NCBI GenBank assembly: GCA_032622095.1
Contig: CP136061.1
Location: forward strand, 256,817,582-256,881,581
Length of the DNA stretch: 64,000 bases
From: Siphonodentalium dalli
Lineage: Eukaryota > Mollusca > Scaphopoda > Gadilida > Siphonodentaliidae
Direction of reading: 5' to 3'
The position numbers were made by a program, and so were the translations under genes. A model generated the notes under the pieces. That model ran no database searches, was not told the DNA's origin, and worked only from the letters and a program-made list of their open reading frames with translations. Of this stretch, positions 1 to 10,439 are shown piece after piece (position 1 is the stretch's first letter; every line of letters starts with the position of its first letter).

Positions 1-290
1 CTGCGGTTCAATGTTAAAGGGAAACACGATAATCACATTGTGTGATGTTAAAAGAACACATGTCAATCACGTTAGCTCAATGTTAGAGCCACACACGACA
101 CTCAGTGTGTGAATGTTAAAAGGAACACGAGGCACTCGCGGCGGGAGAATGTTAAAGGGACACAAGTCACTCACGGTGGGCGAATGTTAAAAAGACACAC
201 GACTTTCAGTGTGTAAATGTTAAAGGAACACAAGTTACTCGCGGTGGTTGGATATTAAAGGGACACGGCACTCGTGGTGTGCACACATTT
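1..290 (+). repeat. ~50-bp minisatellite, first block
   Basis: Successive imperfect units carry GAATGTTAAAGGGACACA followed by a CACTC-plus-CGGTGG or CAGTGTG half. At least five units are readable, and the block runs off the left edge of the window. The same units recur in the opposite orientation at 6440-6715. Confidence 0.8.
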
Positions 291-945
291 AAAAAAAAAA
301 CTGCAATCAAAATAATTTGTTTTTAAAAGCTTTAAAGTTTTCTAAAAAACTTCAAATTTTTCAAAAAATAAATATTATTTAAAAAACGTTAGAAATTTCG
401 AAGTTTTCAAAAATCATGTTTTTATTAACTTTAAAAACTTAATTTTTTTTCGAATTATCTATTTTTTTGTTTCAAATAATTTTTTTGTTAAACATTGAGA
501 CCAGGTTCTTAATACACTTTTATGAAGAAGATAATTTCTCTGTCTCTCGCACATCTTCTCTCCCACCAGATATGAATATATAACAATATGTGACAAGCAT
601 AACATTTTGATGAAGTTTATTGAAATTTAATCGTAGTCTGAATCTTCAACCGTTAAGAGTTAATTGAATTTTCTCATCGCTCATTCGAAGCCCATTCATT
701 ATTATATGAGTTTGGTCAGCTAGCCCACTTTCCTCATTTAAAAAAACTCAAGTTTTTAAAGTTAAAATTTTTTAAAACTAAAAGTTTTTCTAAAAAAAAA
801 CTTGAAATTTAAAAAAAAAAATTATTGTTTCGAATTTTTATTTTGGATATCTGAATTTGGTCAGCTGGCCCACTTTCTTCATTTAAAAAAACTCAAGTTT
901 TTAAATTTTTAAAAACTTGAAATTTAAAAAAAAAATCTAAACAAG
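291..945. repeat. AT-rich tandem repeat with TTTGGTCAGCTGGCCCAC motif
   Basis: Long A and T runs alternate with a recognisable segment beginning TTTGGTCAGCT-GCCCACTTT near 711 and again near 856, about 145 bp apart. Further copies in the same orientation lie at 6150-6420. No coding potential is seen. Confidence 0.6.
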
Positions 946-1296
946 AAATTCAATTAATTGAGGAAAAACACCCACTGTCCTGAGTGGTACTATTGATAAG
1001 CTATTGGGGGGGGGTCTACCACTTCGCATGCAAAATAACACGAATGACACCAACAGCTTGGATGTGTGAGAATAATCCACCATATATGGTAGATATTCAA
1101 CCAGACTGTGCTTAAGTTTCTCAATTGGTGACTGATGTACATATACAGTACACACAAATAGTAATAACAATTAATGTTGTGATTTTGAAATTAACCATGC
1201 TAGAATATTGACGGTAAGGTGGTGTTAACTACTACGAGCATAATAATAGTACTATTCTTTTATAATATATGTGGGCATGATGTATGGAAATATTAA

Positions 1297-2011
1297 AGGT
1301 ACTCAATCCGATAAAACTCATCTCAATTACTATTTCAATGGCTTCGGGGGTCAAAAATATTTGATTCGAGTCGAGGAAGTCACCCATCAAAGCGCAGATT
1401 TGTTAGATATGAGGCCCCCACCCCCCGTGGAATACGGAATACCACTTAACACAGATGGTGGAATACGGAATACCAGTTAACAGCCATATGGAATACATAA
1501 AAATATATGAAAATTCCATTTTTTGGAAGGTCTGCGTACGAATACCTGTATTTTTGGAATACCGAATACCTCCTAACAGAGGGCCGGAATACGGCGTACC
1601 GCATAACAGGGCATGGAATACGGCGTACGAAAAGACGGGGTGGGGCCTCAGATATCGATTTTAGAAATCTATTATTTTTCATTATCGGGAATTCTTTCTG
1701 GCCCAGAAGACATTCAAAATTGCGTACCCTGATTATAGAGTTATTCATCCTTGTCTGTTTGAATAGAGTTTTGGCGTAAAATCTCGAGCAGGTTACCAAA
1801 TTGACGGCAGTTATTAGTACTCATCTCGAGCAATTAACAAATTTCAAAAATCAATATCTAATAACTCTGAGCTTTGTTTGATGGTTTCCTCGACTCGAAT
1901 CAAATATTTTTTACCCCCAAAGCCAAAGAAATAGTAATATAGGACCCTCTGATCGGATTGTTGTTGTTGGAATCTGTTGAGATGGGGACCCTCTTTTCGG
2001 ATTGAGTACCT
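1297..2011. mobile_element. TTAA-flanked MITE (piggyBac-like), copy 1, carrying a nested insertion
   Basis: The left end is TTAA followed by AGGTACTCAATCCG. The right end is the inverted CGGATTGAGTACCT followed by ATAA, a one-base departure from TTAA. The interior matches the second copy at 28043-28515 closely once the 239-bp nested insertion is removed. TTAA target duplications with short TIRs are the signature of the piggyBac superfamily. No transposase is encoded, so this is a non-autonomous element. The superfamily assignment rests on TSD and TIR only. Confidence 0.75.
1411..1649. mobile_element. GC-ended TIR element nested in the TTAA MITE
   Basis: It starts GAGGCCCCCACCCC and ends GGGGTGGGGCCTC, an inverted pair. 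It is flanked on both sides by AGATAT (1405-1410 and 1650-1655). The uninterrupted MITE copy at 28 kb shows the empty site. Internally GGAATACGGAATACC is repeated several times. A second copy lies at 15338-15592. Superfamily not determined. Confidence 0.75.
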
Positions 2012-2077
2012 ATAAAGGACAAACCAATAGTTACAATACAATTATAACTGTTTTTTTTTTAATTAAGAGCAAGAAGA

Positions 2078-2500
2078 GCTAATTGTGCTTAAGCACAATA
2101 AGGGATATTCCTTATTGCGCATATAAGCTCAATAAGGGAATCTCTATTGTGCTTAAGCGCAATAAGGGAATATTTAATTGCGCTTAAGCGCAATGAAGAT
2201 TATTCAAATTTCGCTGATAAAGCCTAATAATGAATCTCTTATTAAAGAATAATATATTATATATAGTACATAAACTCCTTATAATACAGATGGTGTAGTC
2301 CATCTCCATTCTCCATGGCACAATGGGTGGAACAAATATAGGATTATTCTACTATTTGCAGAAGGGTGATCTAATGAGAGATATATTAATTGTGTTTAAG
2401 TGGAATGGGAAGTAATTGCGGTTAAGCATAATAAGAAATGTCTTATTGCATTCTCATTGGGCTTAAGCGCAATTAGAGATTCCTTAAGTTATTGCGGTTA
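2078..2500. repeat. Cluster of short CTTAAGCGCAATAAGG repeats, copy 1
   Basis: Many near-copies of GCTTAAGCGCAATAAGG occur in both orientations, several containing the palindromic TTAA. The same family is found at 27607-28038, where a TTAA MITE sits exactly in one of these palindromes. No gene is apparent. Confidence 0.7.
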
Positions 2501-2880
2501 ATCGAAATTGTCTATTAAATGTCAATTTTGATTCCCATAGAGATCATCAATGATGTCTATGCGCAAGGGCGACGTGCCAATCTTCTCTATTGGGATTCCA
2601 ATTGTTGGCTCATTAAATATGCACATATGCTTAAGATACAGTCGCGCATGAAGCGCGCTCCCGTAAGTCGGGTTTTGGATCCCAGTTTATGAAAATATTA
2701 TTGAAATAATCGGTTTTCCCCAATAAACAACCATATATTCAATATACATGTTTTGGAGCAGAATTAGGCAGTCCATATTGGACGCCATCATGGAATTTAT
2801 TTTTTTTGGTTTAATTTTCACACATATTTATCAGTTATGTGGATAAAGTTCTCATTAAACCTCACATCCTTATATTGGTT
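2501..2880. other. Unassigned AT-rich DNA
   Basis: No ORF, repeat unit or structured element could be supported here. Confidence 0.5.
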
Positions 2881-2881
2881 A

Positions 2882-3010
2882 CAGTAATGCCCAAAGTAAT
2901 TGACCACTTAACCACATCAGAATTATTGGTAATTTTTCAGGATTTAAAATCCTGAAAAATTACCAATAATTATGCTGTGGTTAAGTGGTCAATTACTTTG
3001 GACATTACTG
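2882..3010. mobile_element. Palindromic MITE, unit 1 of 3
   Basis: This 129-bp element is almost entirely self-complementary, starting CAGTAATGCCCAAAG and ending CTTTGGACATTACTG, with its centre near GGATTTAAAATCC. TA flanks both sides, as in Tc1/mariner-type insertions. It would fold into one long hairpin. Confidence 0.75.
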
Positions 3011-3056
3011 TACGAGGATTGAGTTATCATTACACCTCAAATCCTTATATTGGTTA

Positions 3057-3185
3057 CAGTAATGCCCAAAGTAATTGACCACTTAACCACAGCAGAATTA
3101 TGGGTATTTTTTCAGCATTTAAAATCCTGACAAATTACCCATTATTATGCTGTGGTTAAGTGGTCAATTAATTTGTACATTACTG
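3057..3185. mobile_element. Palindromic MITE, unit 2 of 3
   Basis: Same 129-bp palindrome as 2882-3010 with a few mismatches near the centre, flanked by TA. It is separated from its neighbours by nearly identical 46-bp spacers, giving an exact 175-bp period. Confidence 0.75.
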
Positions 3186-3231
3186 TATGAGGATTGAGTT
3201 ATCATTACACCTCAAATCCTGATATTGGTTA

Positions 3232-3360
3232 CAGTAATGCCCAAAGTAATTGACCACTTAACCACAGCAGAATTATGGGTATTTTTTCAGCATTTAAAAT
3301 CCTGACAAATTACCAATAATTATGCTGTGGTTAAGTGGTCAATTACTTTGGACATTACTG
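3232..3360. mobile_element. Palindromic MITE, unit 3 of 3
   Basis: Third 129-bp palindrome in the tandem series, with the same TA flanks. The shared spacer shows that the set arose by tandem duplication of MITE plus flank rather than by three independent insertions. Confidence 0.75.
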
Positions 3361-3819
3361 TATGAGGATGGAGTTAAACCTCACATGAGTGTGTTGGGGA
3401 TTTGGACCTTGACTTGGGACCTTTTGTTTTTAACGCGACAAATGCGCATACACCTTATACACAAATTTCTTATGTAACCAGAGTTTTTCTTGGATAAGAT
3501 GAGTTTGAAGCCTGCTTACATTTCAAAATGTCGTCAGTTTTATATTGTCTGCAGCGGAACTCAACGCGTTGAAGCAAAAGTTACAAAAGATAAAATGTGT
3601 ATGTAACGAGACTATAGTACAACTGAAAAAATAAATTGAGGGAGGGGTGGGCGATACAGGGAACTAAGGGTTGAACCGATATAAATTTGTAGAGCAATAA
3701 CGACACTTTATGCATCTGAACTCAGAGATCAACTCTACTGTTGCAACAAGGTTGGTTATATGGACTCGGAGAAAAAGTGGTTTGTACCGATGAACTGACA
3801 TAAATTAGTGGAGCGATGT

Positions 3820-5845
3820 TGCATCGCGACTGTACTAAAGCAGCAATGATATCAAATTGGGGAGGGGGGGTCTGAAATTATCTATCTCTATAGATGGCAC
3901 CAGGATTATATAGAAAGGAATAGCAATTGATATACGTATACGGTATACTATAGTAATACCATAGACATATAAGTGCAAGTATCACATAATAAAATATTAC
4001 GTAACGTGACTATACCGATGAAAGAAATAAATAAATTGGACCGGGATTAGAGGTTGGGTTGGTTATATGTTGATAATTGGATATGGAATTCATACCGATG
4101 AAACGATACAAATTAGTGGAGCGATAAAGACCAATGTTGACATTTATTCAGGCTACGCGGGAGAAAATAGGGGTTTATACGATAGACCGAAATAAATTTG
4201 TCGGGTGATAATGACCAATGTTGACCTATAAAGTAACGCGACTGTACTGTCGGATAATTATCAGGTGTAACCGGTCAAATATGGACTCTAGTGACCAATA
4301 TAGAACAGCTCAGAAAACATTCGCAGGGCCCTAAAATTTATTTAACACTGCATTTGCCATTAAAATCGATTTATGTCAATAAAACTGTCATTTTTCAAAA
4401 TTTTAAGCTGAGACTTGGAGTGTGTGGGTGGGATACCTACATATTCCTAAAATGACAGAGTACAGCACGTAATTATGTTTTAGATGGAAGAAATGAATTT
4501 TTTTCAATGATAAAATTTAACATGGAATTTACCATTAAAATCGATTTATGTCGATAAAACTCTTTTTTTCAAACTTTTAGGCTGAGACTTGGTGCATGTG
4601 CGTGGGATACATATATGTTCCTAAAATGACAGAGTCCAGCGCGTAATTATGTTATAGATGGAAGAAATTTAATTTTTTTCGATGATAAATTTTAACATGG
4701 AATTGTCCCATTCAAATCTATTTATGTCGATAAAACTGTTATTTTTCAAAAATTTAAGCTGAGACTCGGTGTTTCTGCGTGGAATACCTATATATTCCGA
4801 AAACGGCAGGGTTAAGCACGTAATTATCTTTTAGATGGAAGAAATTGATTTGTTTCGATGATAAAAATCCAGCGTAAAATAATCGCCAATGGAGGCTTCT
4901 TGCATCGCGACTGTACTAAAGCAGCAATGATATCAAATTGGGGGGGGGGGGGGTATGAAATTATCTATCTCTATATATGGCACCAGGATTATATAGAAAG
5001 GAATAGCAATTGATATACGTAAACTGTATACTATAGTAATACCATAGACAAATAAGTACAAGTATCACATGATAAAATATTACGTAACGTGACTATACCG
5101 ATGAAAGAAATAAATAAATTGGACCGGGATAAGAGGTTGGGTTGGTTATATGTTGATAATTGGATATGGAATTCATACCGATGAAACGATACAAATTAGT
5201 GGAGCGATAAAGACCAATGTTGACATTTAGTCAGGCTACGCGGGAGAAAATAGGGGTTGATACGATGGACCGAAATAAATTTGTCGGGTGATAATGTCCA
5301 ATGTTGACCTATAAAGTAACGCGACTGTACTGTCGGATAATTATCAGGTATAACCGGTCAAATATGGACTCTAGTGAACAATATAGAACAGCTCAGAAAA
5401 CATTCGCAGGGCGCTAAAATTTATTTAACACCGCATTTGCCATTAAAATTGATTTATGTCGATAAAACTGTCATTTTTCAAAATTTTAAGCTGAGACTTG
5501 GAGTGTGTGGGTGGGATACCTACATATTCCTAAAATGACAGAGTACAGCACGTAATTATGTTTTAGATGGAAGAAATGAATTTTTTTCAATGATAAAATT
5601 TAACATGGAATTTACCATTAACATCGATTTATGTCGATAAAACTGTCTTTTTTCAAACCTTTAGGCTGAGACTTGGTGCATGTCCGTGGGATACATATAT
5701 GTTCCTAAAATGACAGAGTCCATCGCGTAATTATGTTTTAGATGGAAGAAATTGAATTTTTTTCGATGATAAATTTTAACATGGAATTGTCCCATTCAAT
5801 TTCAAATCTATTTATGTCGATAAAACTGTTATTTTTCAAAAAAGT
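3820..5845. repeat. 1.08-kb tandem duplication with internal ~176-bp sub-repeats
   Basis: GCATCGCGACTGTACTAAAG occurs at 3821 and 4902, and about 0.95-1.08 kb after each point matches closely. Within each copy a ~176-bp unit with ATCGATTTATGTCGATAAAA occurs about three times. No coding frame persists. The second copy is cut off near 5845. Confidence 0.8.
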
Positions 5846-6106
5846 TCCAGCTCAACACGAATCTAGTGACCTAATTGGTAGAAATACTTTAGCAGTAATT
5901 CTTAGTTTTATAAGTCATAACTCTAATTTTATTGACGATACGAGCTCAACATCATAATATGTCACTGTTTATGGCGGTGTTATCCAAACGTGTGCTTTGA
6001 TAATGGTTATAATTTTATTTTGCGATCAAACGTCAGTGCAGCCCAGCAGAAACGCATAGGCACTAGTTCAATTCAGCAGAAACGCATAAGTCCTACGATT
6101 ATAGTA

Positions 6107-6144
6107 CACCCACTGAATGCGCTTCGCGCGTTGGTCAGTGGGTG
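6107..6144. other. 38-nt GC-rich hairpin
   Basis: CACCCACTG pairs with CAGTGGGTG and AATGCGC pairs with GCGCGTT around a TTC loop, with a small GGT bulge. It borders an AT-rich repeat and could mark an element end, but no matching partner end was found. Confidence 0.6.
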
Positions 6145-6439
6145 AAAAACTTGAAATTAAAAAAAAAAAAATAGTATTGTTTCGAATTATTTTTTTTTGT
6201 ATATCTGAGTAATTTAGTAATTTTAGTTTTAGTTTAGTAATTTGTTTTAAATTTCTAAAAAACTTGAAATTTAAAAAAATTGTTTCGAATTAGTTTTTTT
6301 TTGTGTATATCTGTTTGGTCAGCTGGTCCACTTTTTCATTTAAAAAAACTGAAGTTTTTAACGTTTAAAAAAAAAAGTTTTAAAAAGTTCTTAAAATTTT
6401 AAATTATTGTTTTCTTTCTAAATGGAGTTATTGAACACA

Positions 6440-6715
6440 AATATTATTTTGTCCACCCACCGCGAGTGACTTGTGTTCCTTTCACATTCAGACACTGAGT
6501 GCTGTGTGTCCCTATAATATTCGTCCACCGTGAATGACTTTAGTGCCTCGAGTCCCTTTAACATTCACACTGTGAGTAAATCGCGTACATTTACCACCAC
6601 GAGTGCCGTCCGTTCACGCATAGCGAGTGCATTGTCTCCCTTTAATATCCACACACTGCGAGTGCATTGTGTCCCCTTAACATTCACAAACTGAGTGCAA
6701 TGTCTCCCTGTAACA
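6440..6715 (-). repeat. ~50-bp minisatellite, inverted block
   Basis: It reads as the reverse complement of the 1-290 minisatellite (CACCGCGAGTGACTTGTG, CCCTTTAACATTCACAC). AT-rich repeat DNA lies just upstream at 6150-6430. Confidence 0.75.
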
Positions 6716-7111
6716 TAATATGACGTAATACACATAATAGAAACATAGTTTAGGGCGAGGCTCCACAGTGTTCGTCGAGATCATTGCGTAATATATATAA
6801 CACATATTACGAACATACACCATTCATAGGGAGTGATACGGCCCATTGTACAGCGATGTCATCACGCAATACAGAAACGTAGTATGTGTACTGCAGCTTC
6901 CATAGGAGGGGTACTCTTCATGAAGTCATAAAATGCGTGGTGGCCCCTAAAGGTGCAGTGTATCATTACATATGTCTGTCGCTTTTGTCATGGCCTGACC
7001 AACGGCAGAATAATAGTGATGTGCATGTATGTTCCGATAGAGAAAAAACCTCTTAGTCTGAATTCCGAGTATCCAAATATTATTCGGCAAACTTATTCAG
7101 AATGTATAAAC
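6716..7111. other. Unassigned intergenic DNA
   Basis: No supported gene or repeat. It lies 3' of the candidate minus-strand gene fragment. Confidence 0.5.
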
Positions 7112-7272
7112 TTATGTTAGTGGATAAAAAAAAACAGTCTGGTAATTCGATAAATTGAGCAGGATACATGCATATGAAATGTCAGGCAATGTAACATGTT
7201 CATAAGATCGTCTGGCTGAAGGCCATGAGGGGCCGACACCACTATTATTGTATCCACTAACAGAATATCCCT
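7112..7272 (-). CDS. Possible second exon of the PAN-like gene
   Basis: On the minus strand TTTTTCAG precedes position 7272. Joining to the upstream exon in its phase gives a 52-residue continuation starting KGYSVSGYNNSG and ending in TAA at 7112. The predicted intron (7273-7425, 153 bp) would start GTAAGT. The phase match is real, but the peptide shows no recognisable domain, so this could be chance or only part of a longer exon. Confidence 0.25.
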
Positions 7273-7425
7273 CTGAAAAATTTGCCATATAAGTGTAATA
7301 TTACGTATATATATTGTTGTGTTCCGTATAATCATCGACAATATGTTATCCTTCCTACCAAGAATACAATACTTAATAATTTGGATGGTGAAATCAACCA
7401 GTGCCGTGTAAAGGATGATACTTAC

Positions 7426-7726
7426 TCATAACAAAGTGTCCACTATCATCAAGAAGCTGGTAGCATGAACTCCCATTGTAACTGAACGATCTGCATCCCA
7501 CGGTTTTCATGCAACGACCACCACAATCCATCTGAGATTTGGCATTCATGGTTTTGATAACACTGCTGGCTGTCATAAGTCCGCTGCCTTCGCGGAATCT
7601 CGAACTGATCAGAAGCTCAGACTTTACTGTTGGCAAGACATCCGATTTTACGTATTGAGATCTCTGAGATTTCACTATTAGTAACCGGAAACAGCACACA
7701 AACAGCAATACAATACACTTTGCCAT
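7426..7726 (-). CDS. Secreted protein, first coding exon with PAN/Apple-like segment (partial)
   Basis: ATG at 7726 opens a frame whose first ~21 residues are hydrophobic (MAKCIVLLFVCCFRLLIV...), a convincing signal peptide. Residues ~66-92 contain a Cys-rich stretch, QMDCGGRCMKTVGCRSFSY followed by SSCYQLLD, with the spacing of the first half of PAN/Apple domains (C-x3-C-x4-C, aromatic, then C). A strong splice donor GTAAGT at 7425-7420 ends the exon after 100 codons plus one base, so the frame should not be read on to the downstream stop. PAN/Apple domains bind proteins or carbohydrate in extracellular proteins of many invertebrates. The partner and function of this gene cannot be told. Later exons are uncertain; one candidate lies at 7112-7272. 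Confidence 0.6.
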
Positions 7727-8960
7727 TGTAATTATTCAAGGAATATGTAACTACTTTCAATGCTAATTTCACATATACAATAGAGCAAAGTGATGCTAGG
7801 ACCTAACTGACTTGCAGATAGTTACCACCTAAAATGAATGTGTTGTGTTGTGTTTGTTGTTGTGATACTGACGAACCCGTGGGCGGAACGAATGAAATTG
7901 TATCAGCTACCATCTCTATCGACTACAAACCTTACCTTGCCATCGCGTTCAATAGAAGACATCCGCAACGATCATCCGGCAACAGTTTTTGCCGGCAACA
8001 GGAAGTTTGTCATTGTTGTAAAATGTTTATTTAGATTTCAGTATTTTTTTTACGTTTGATGGAGCGGATTTGTGTGGGACCCGACCTGTCAAAGCAAGTT
8101 TTGTTTCTTTGTGTCGCACGGCCGTTCGTTGTTCATGAGTTGGACCGACTTTGCTATGTAAACTAATTGCCATAAAGGCTGAATCGACTCTGACCTCAAA
8201 CCTACCAAACGTCCTTGCTGGGACGAATGTTTGTGTTGTTAGGAAGTCTATAGAATTGACATTTCAGTTTAAGGCACAGGGATCGAAGAAAAGTTATCGG
8301 CGTCACTTATGCTAGCTTTAGAATACGAACATCAAAACATGGAGCGGTCAACTCAATATGAAAGAATAATGTTTGTAGTAATTGTCGATAGTAAAGTGGT
8401 ATGCATAGAGATGCACACTTTCTGAGATTTTGTCAGTACGGTTGCCCTTATCCCCATTTTTCTATATTCAAATTAGTTTCCAGAAAAAAATGAGTGAAAT
8501 TCAATGACATTCATTGATAGAGTTGTGTTTAGTTTTAAAAATACAAGACCATAACATGTGGAGTTTAGCTCAGTCTGAGATATTGAAATAAACACCAATT
8601 TTCGAGGCACATAGCTCAAAAAATACTCAAATACGTGTATCTGGGAAATGTTTTCTGTTCTGTAATTAGTATTGTGTGCTCTACTAAACGGATGCAAAAT
8701 TGGAAGGTCTTGCGAGAAGGATTTTCTTTTATTAACACTATGAACATTTTGCTAAATTTTGATAATTTGATTTCACAAAATTTACCATTATCGCTTTTCT
8801 TGATCGTCAAAAGAATACGGTAAATTGTAAATTCTGAGACCGATTTCCAAAATTCACGGTAAATAAAAATGTGACAAAATCAGACACAGAATTTGTGAGA
8901 GTATTGACAATAATGTTCAATGCACTATTCCTCCCCGATGACAAATAATTTGGCATAGTC
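7727..8960. other. Unassigned DNA upstream of the PAN-like exon
   Basis: It would contain the promoter of the minus-strand gene. No clear core promoter, conserved ORF or repeat is evident; short overlapping frames on both strands look accidental. Confidence 0.5.
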
Positions 8961-8961
8961 A

Positions 8962-9117
8962 ACTCCAAGCCATTCATTATCTATATAATATTACTCCAAG
9001 CCATTCATTATCTATATAATATTAATCCAAGCCATTCATTATCTATATAATATTACTCCAAGCCATTCATTATCTATATAATATTACTCCAAGCCATTAT
9101 GTATCTATATAATATTA
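8962..9117. repeat. ~31-bp tandem repeat, five units
   Basis: The unit CTCCAAGCCATTCATTATCT followed by ATATAATATTA occurs five times in a row. The last unit carries a small change (CCATTATGTATC). Confidence 0.9.
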
Positions 9118-9243
9118 CTTTATGAGCTCCATGGTCGCATTCGATCGATGAAAGAAAGACAGTTGCCGAGGTATGGGCACCACATCACTTCCATTCAGGG
9201 ATATATATTTCATCATCTATTTGACTTTTATAAATAAGGGACA

Positions 9244-9246
<3 letters not shown>

Positions 9247-9306
<60 letters not shown>

Positions 9307-9320
9307 TATATATATATACT
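9247..9320. repeat. (TA)n microsatellite
   Basis: About 70 bp of nearly pure TA with one AA interruption. It abuts a dispersed repeat starting CTAGCAGGTGACCCGACTTC. Confidence 0.95.
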
Positions 9321-9975
9321 AGCAGGTGACCCGACTTCGTCCGAGCTTTGACCTTGAATTGACCATTTTGAAGGTCAGGTCGGAGTCACGATTTGACCCA
9401 TCCAAAACACTCCCCGGACAAAATTACCCGTAGGTATCAAATTTCGTCGAAATCCGTTCAGCAGTTTTCCCGGCCATAGCTAACAGACAAACAAACAGAT
9501 AGAAGTACCAAAATAAATATTAGATCATTTGTGGGTACCCGTTTCAAGGGGAAGTCACCTCGGGCGGAAAAACTGACCCGATGAAAATCTCCCCCATTCC
9601 CATGAACCCCTAAGTACGAACACAGAATCACACAACACGCTCATGTCTGTACACAGACGAAACACGCTCATGTCTGGACACATAGACGCTCTTTATCAAC
9701 AACACTGCGGATACGAACGCTCTTTAACTATCACGAGATTAACCCACGAACTACGCATTGCGGTGGCGGGGGATTGGAGAATGAGTGCTCTGACGTTCTC
9801 AGAAGCGGTTCGATGACATTCCATCTGTGATTTCACATTTAGATAAGAAGTTTGGGCTCAATCCGTCCGACAGTTTTCCCGGCCATAGCTAACAGACAAA
9901 CAAATAAACAAACAAACAGAAGTCCCAAAATATATATTAGATCTAATATATATTTGAGGAAAGTTTGTGTGTGTG
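9320..9975. repeat. Dispersed-repeat fragments with shared CCCGGCCATAGCTAACAGAC end
   Basis: Two pieces share the segment AGTTTTCCCGGCCATAGC, then (ACAAACA)n, then CAAAATAxATATTAGATC (near 9465-9525 and 9871-9945). The second piece continues into AATATATATTTGAGGAAAG, which recurs at 36293. Likely truncated retroelement or SINE copies; class not established. Confidence 0.6.
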
Positions 9976-10044
9976 ATGGTGTGTGTGTGAGCGTACGCGA
10001 CTACGTCAAACTGGGGACGTCGACCTGATTTTATGCCTTGCACT

Positions 10045-10097
10045 GGGGACCTAAAAAAAAATGGGGACCTAAATGAGGTCCCCATTTTTTTGCCCAC
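10045..10097. other. GGGGACC hairpin
   Basis: AAAAAAAATGGGGACCT and AGGTCCCCATTTTTTT face each other across a short AAATG spacer. The surrounding DNA repeats GGGGAC several times, as does 17.4-17.9 kb. Confidence 0.7.
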
Positions 10098-10199
10098 TTT
10101 GAAATACACAAATGGGGACCTTGAACAAGAAAAAACTAAAATTAAAAAAGTCCCCAGTTTATGATTTCAGTCAGACACCTTCAGACTCCATCCTCACGC

Positions 10200-10400
10200 T
10201 GGGAGTGTGTCTCGCTAGCACAGTTCGCATTCACACACGTGTCAAGTTACTACGCATGCGCATAGGGCCTACATGTCAAATGACTGTGCATGCGCACCTA
10301 GATGCCTATGATGATACGTCACGACGATTTCTCAATGTTTTCTTGGCGCGCTCGGTGAATTTTCGGATATTTATCTTATTAGGATGCCATTTCGGTAAGT
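10200..10400 (+). promoter_or_regulatory. Possible NRF1-type promoter and first exon
   Basis: Two GCATGCGC motifs (near 10253 and 10288) resemble NRF1 sites, and a TACGTCACG motif lies near 10315. Downstream, ATG at 10384 is followed after 11 bases by a good donor, CG|GTAAGT (10395). No downstream exon was identified, so this is a suggestion from motifs only. Confidence 0.3.
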
Positions 10401-10439
10401 TTTGTTACTTTTATACATTTAATTAGCCTGACTGAATTT

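Noticed and set aside
6107-6144. Helitron 3' end from the strong hairpin
   Set aside because: No CTRR terminus follows within the expected distance and no TC 5' end was found.
1-6720. A single large transposon bounded by the inverted minisatellites
   Set aside because: The AT-rich repeats next to the minisatellites are in direct, not inverted, orientation, and no target duplication or transposase is visible.
10112-10426. 104-codon frame at a possible promoter
   Set aside because: It starts in the GGGGACC hairpin repeat and crosses a good splice donor; composition is not protein-like.
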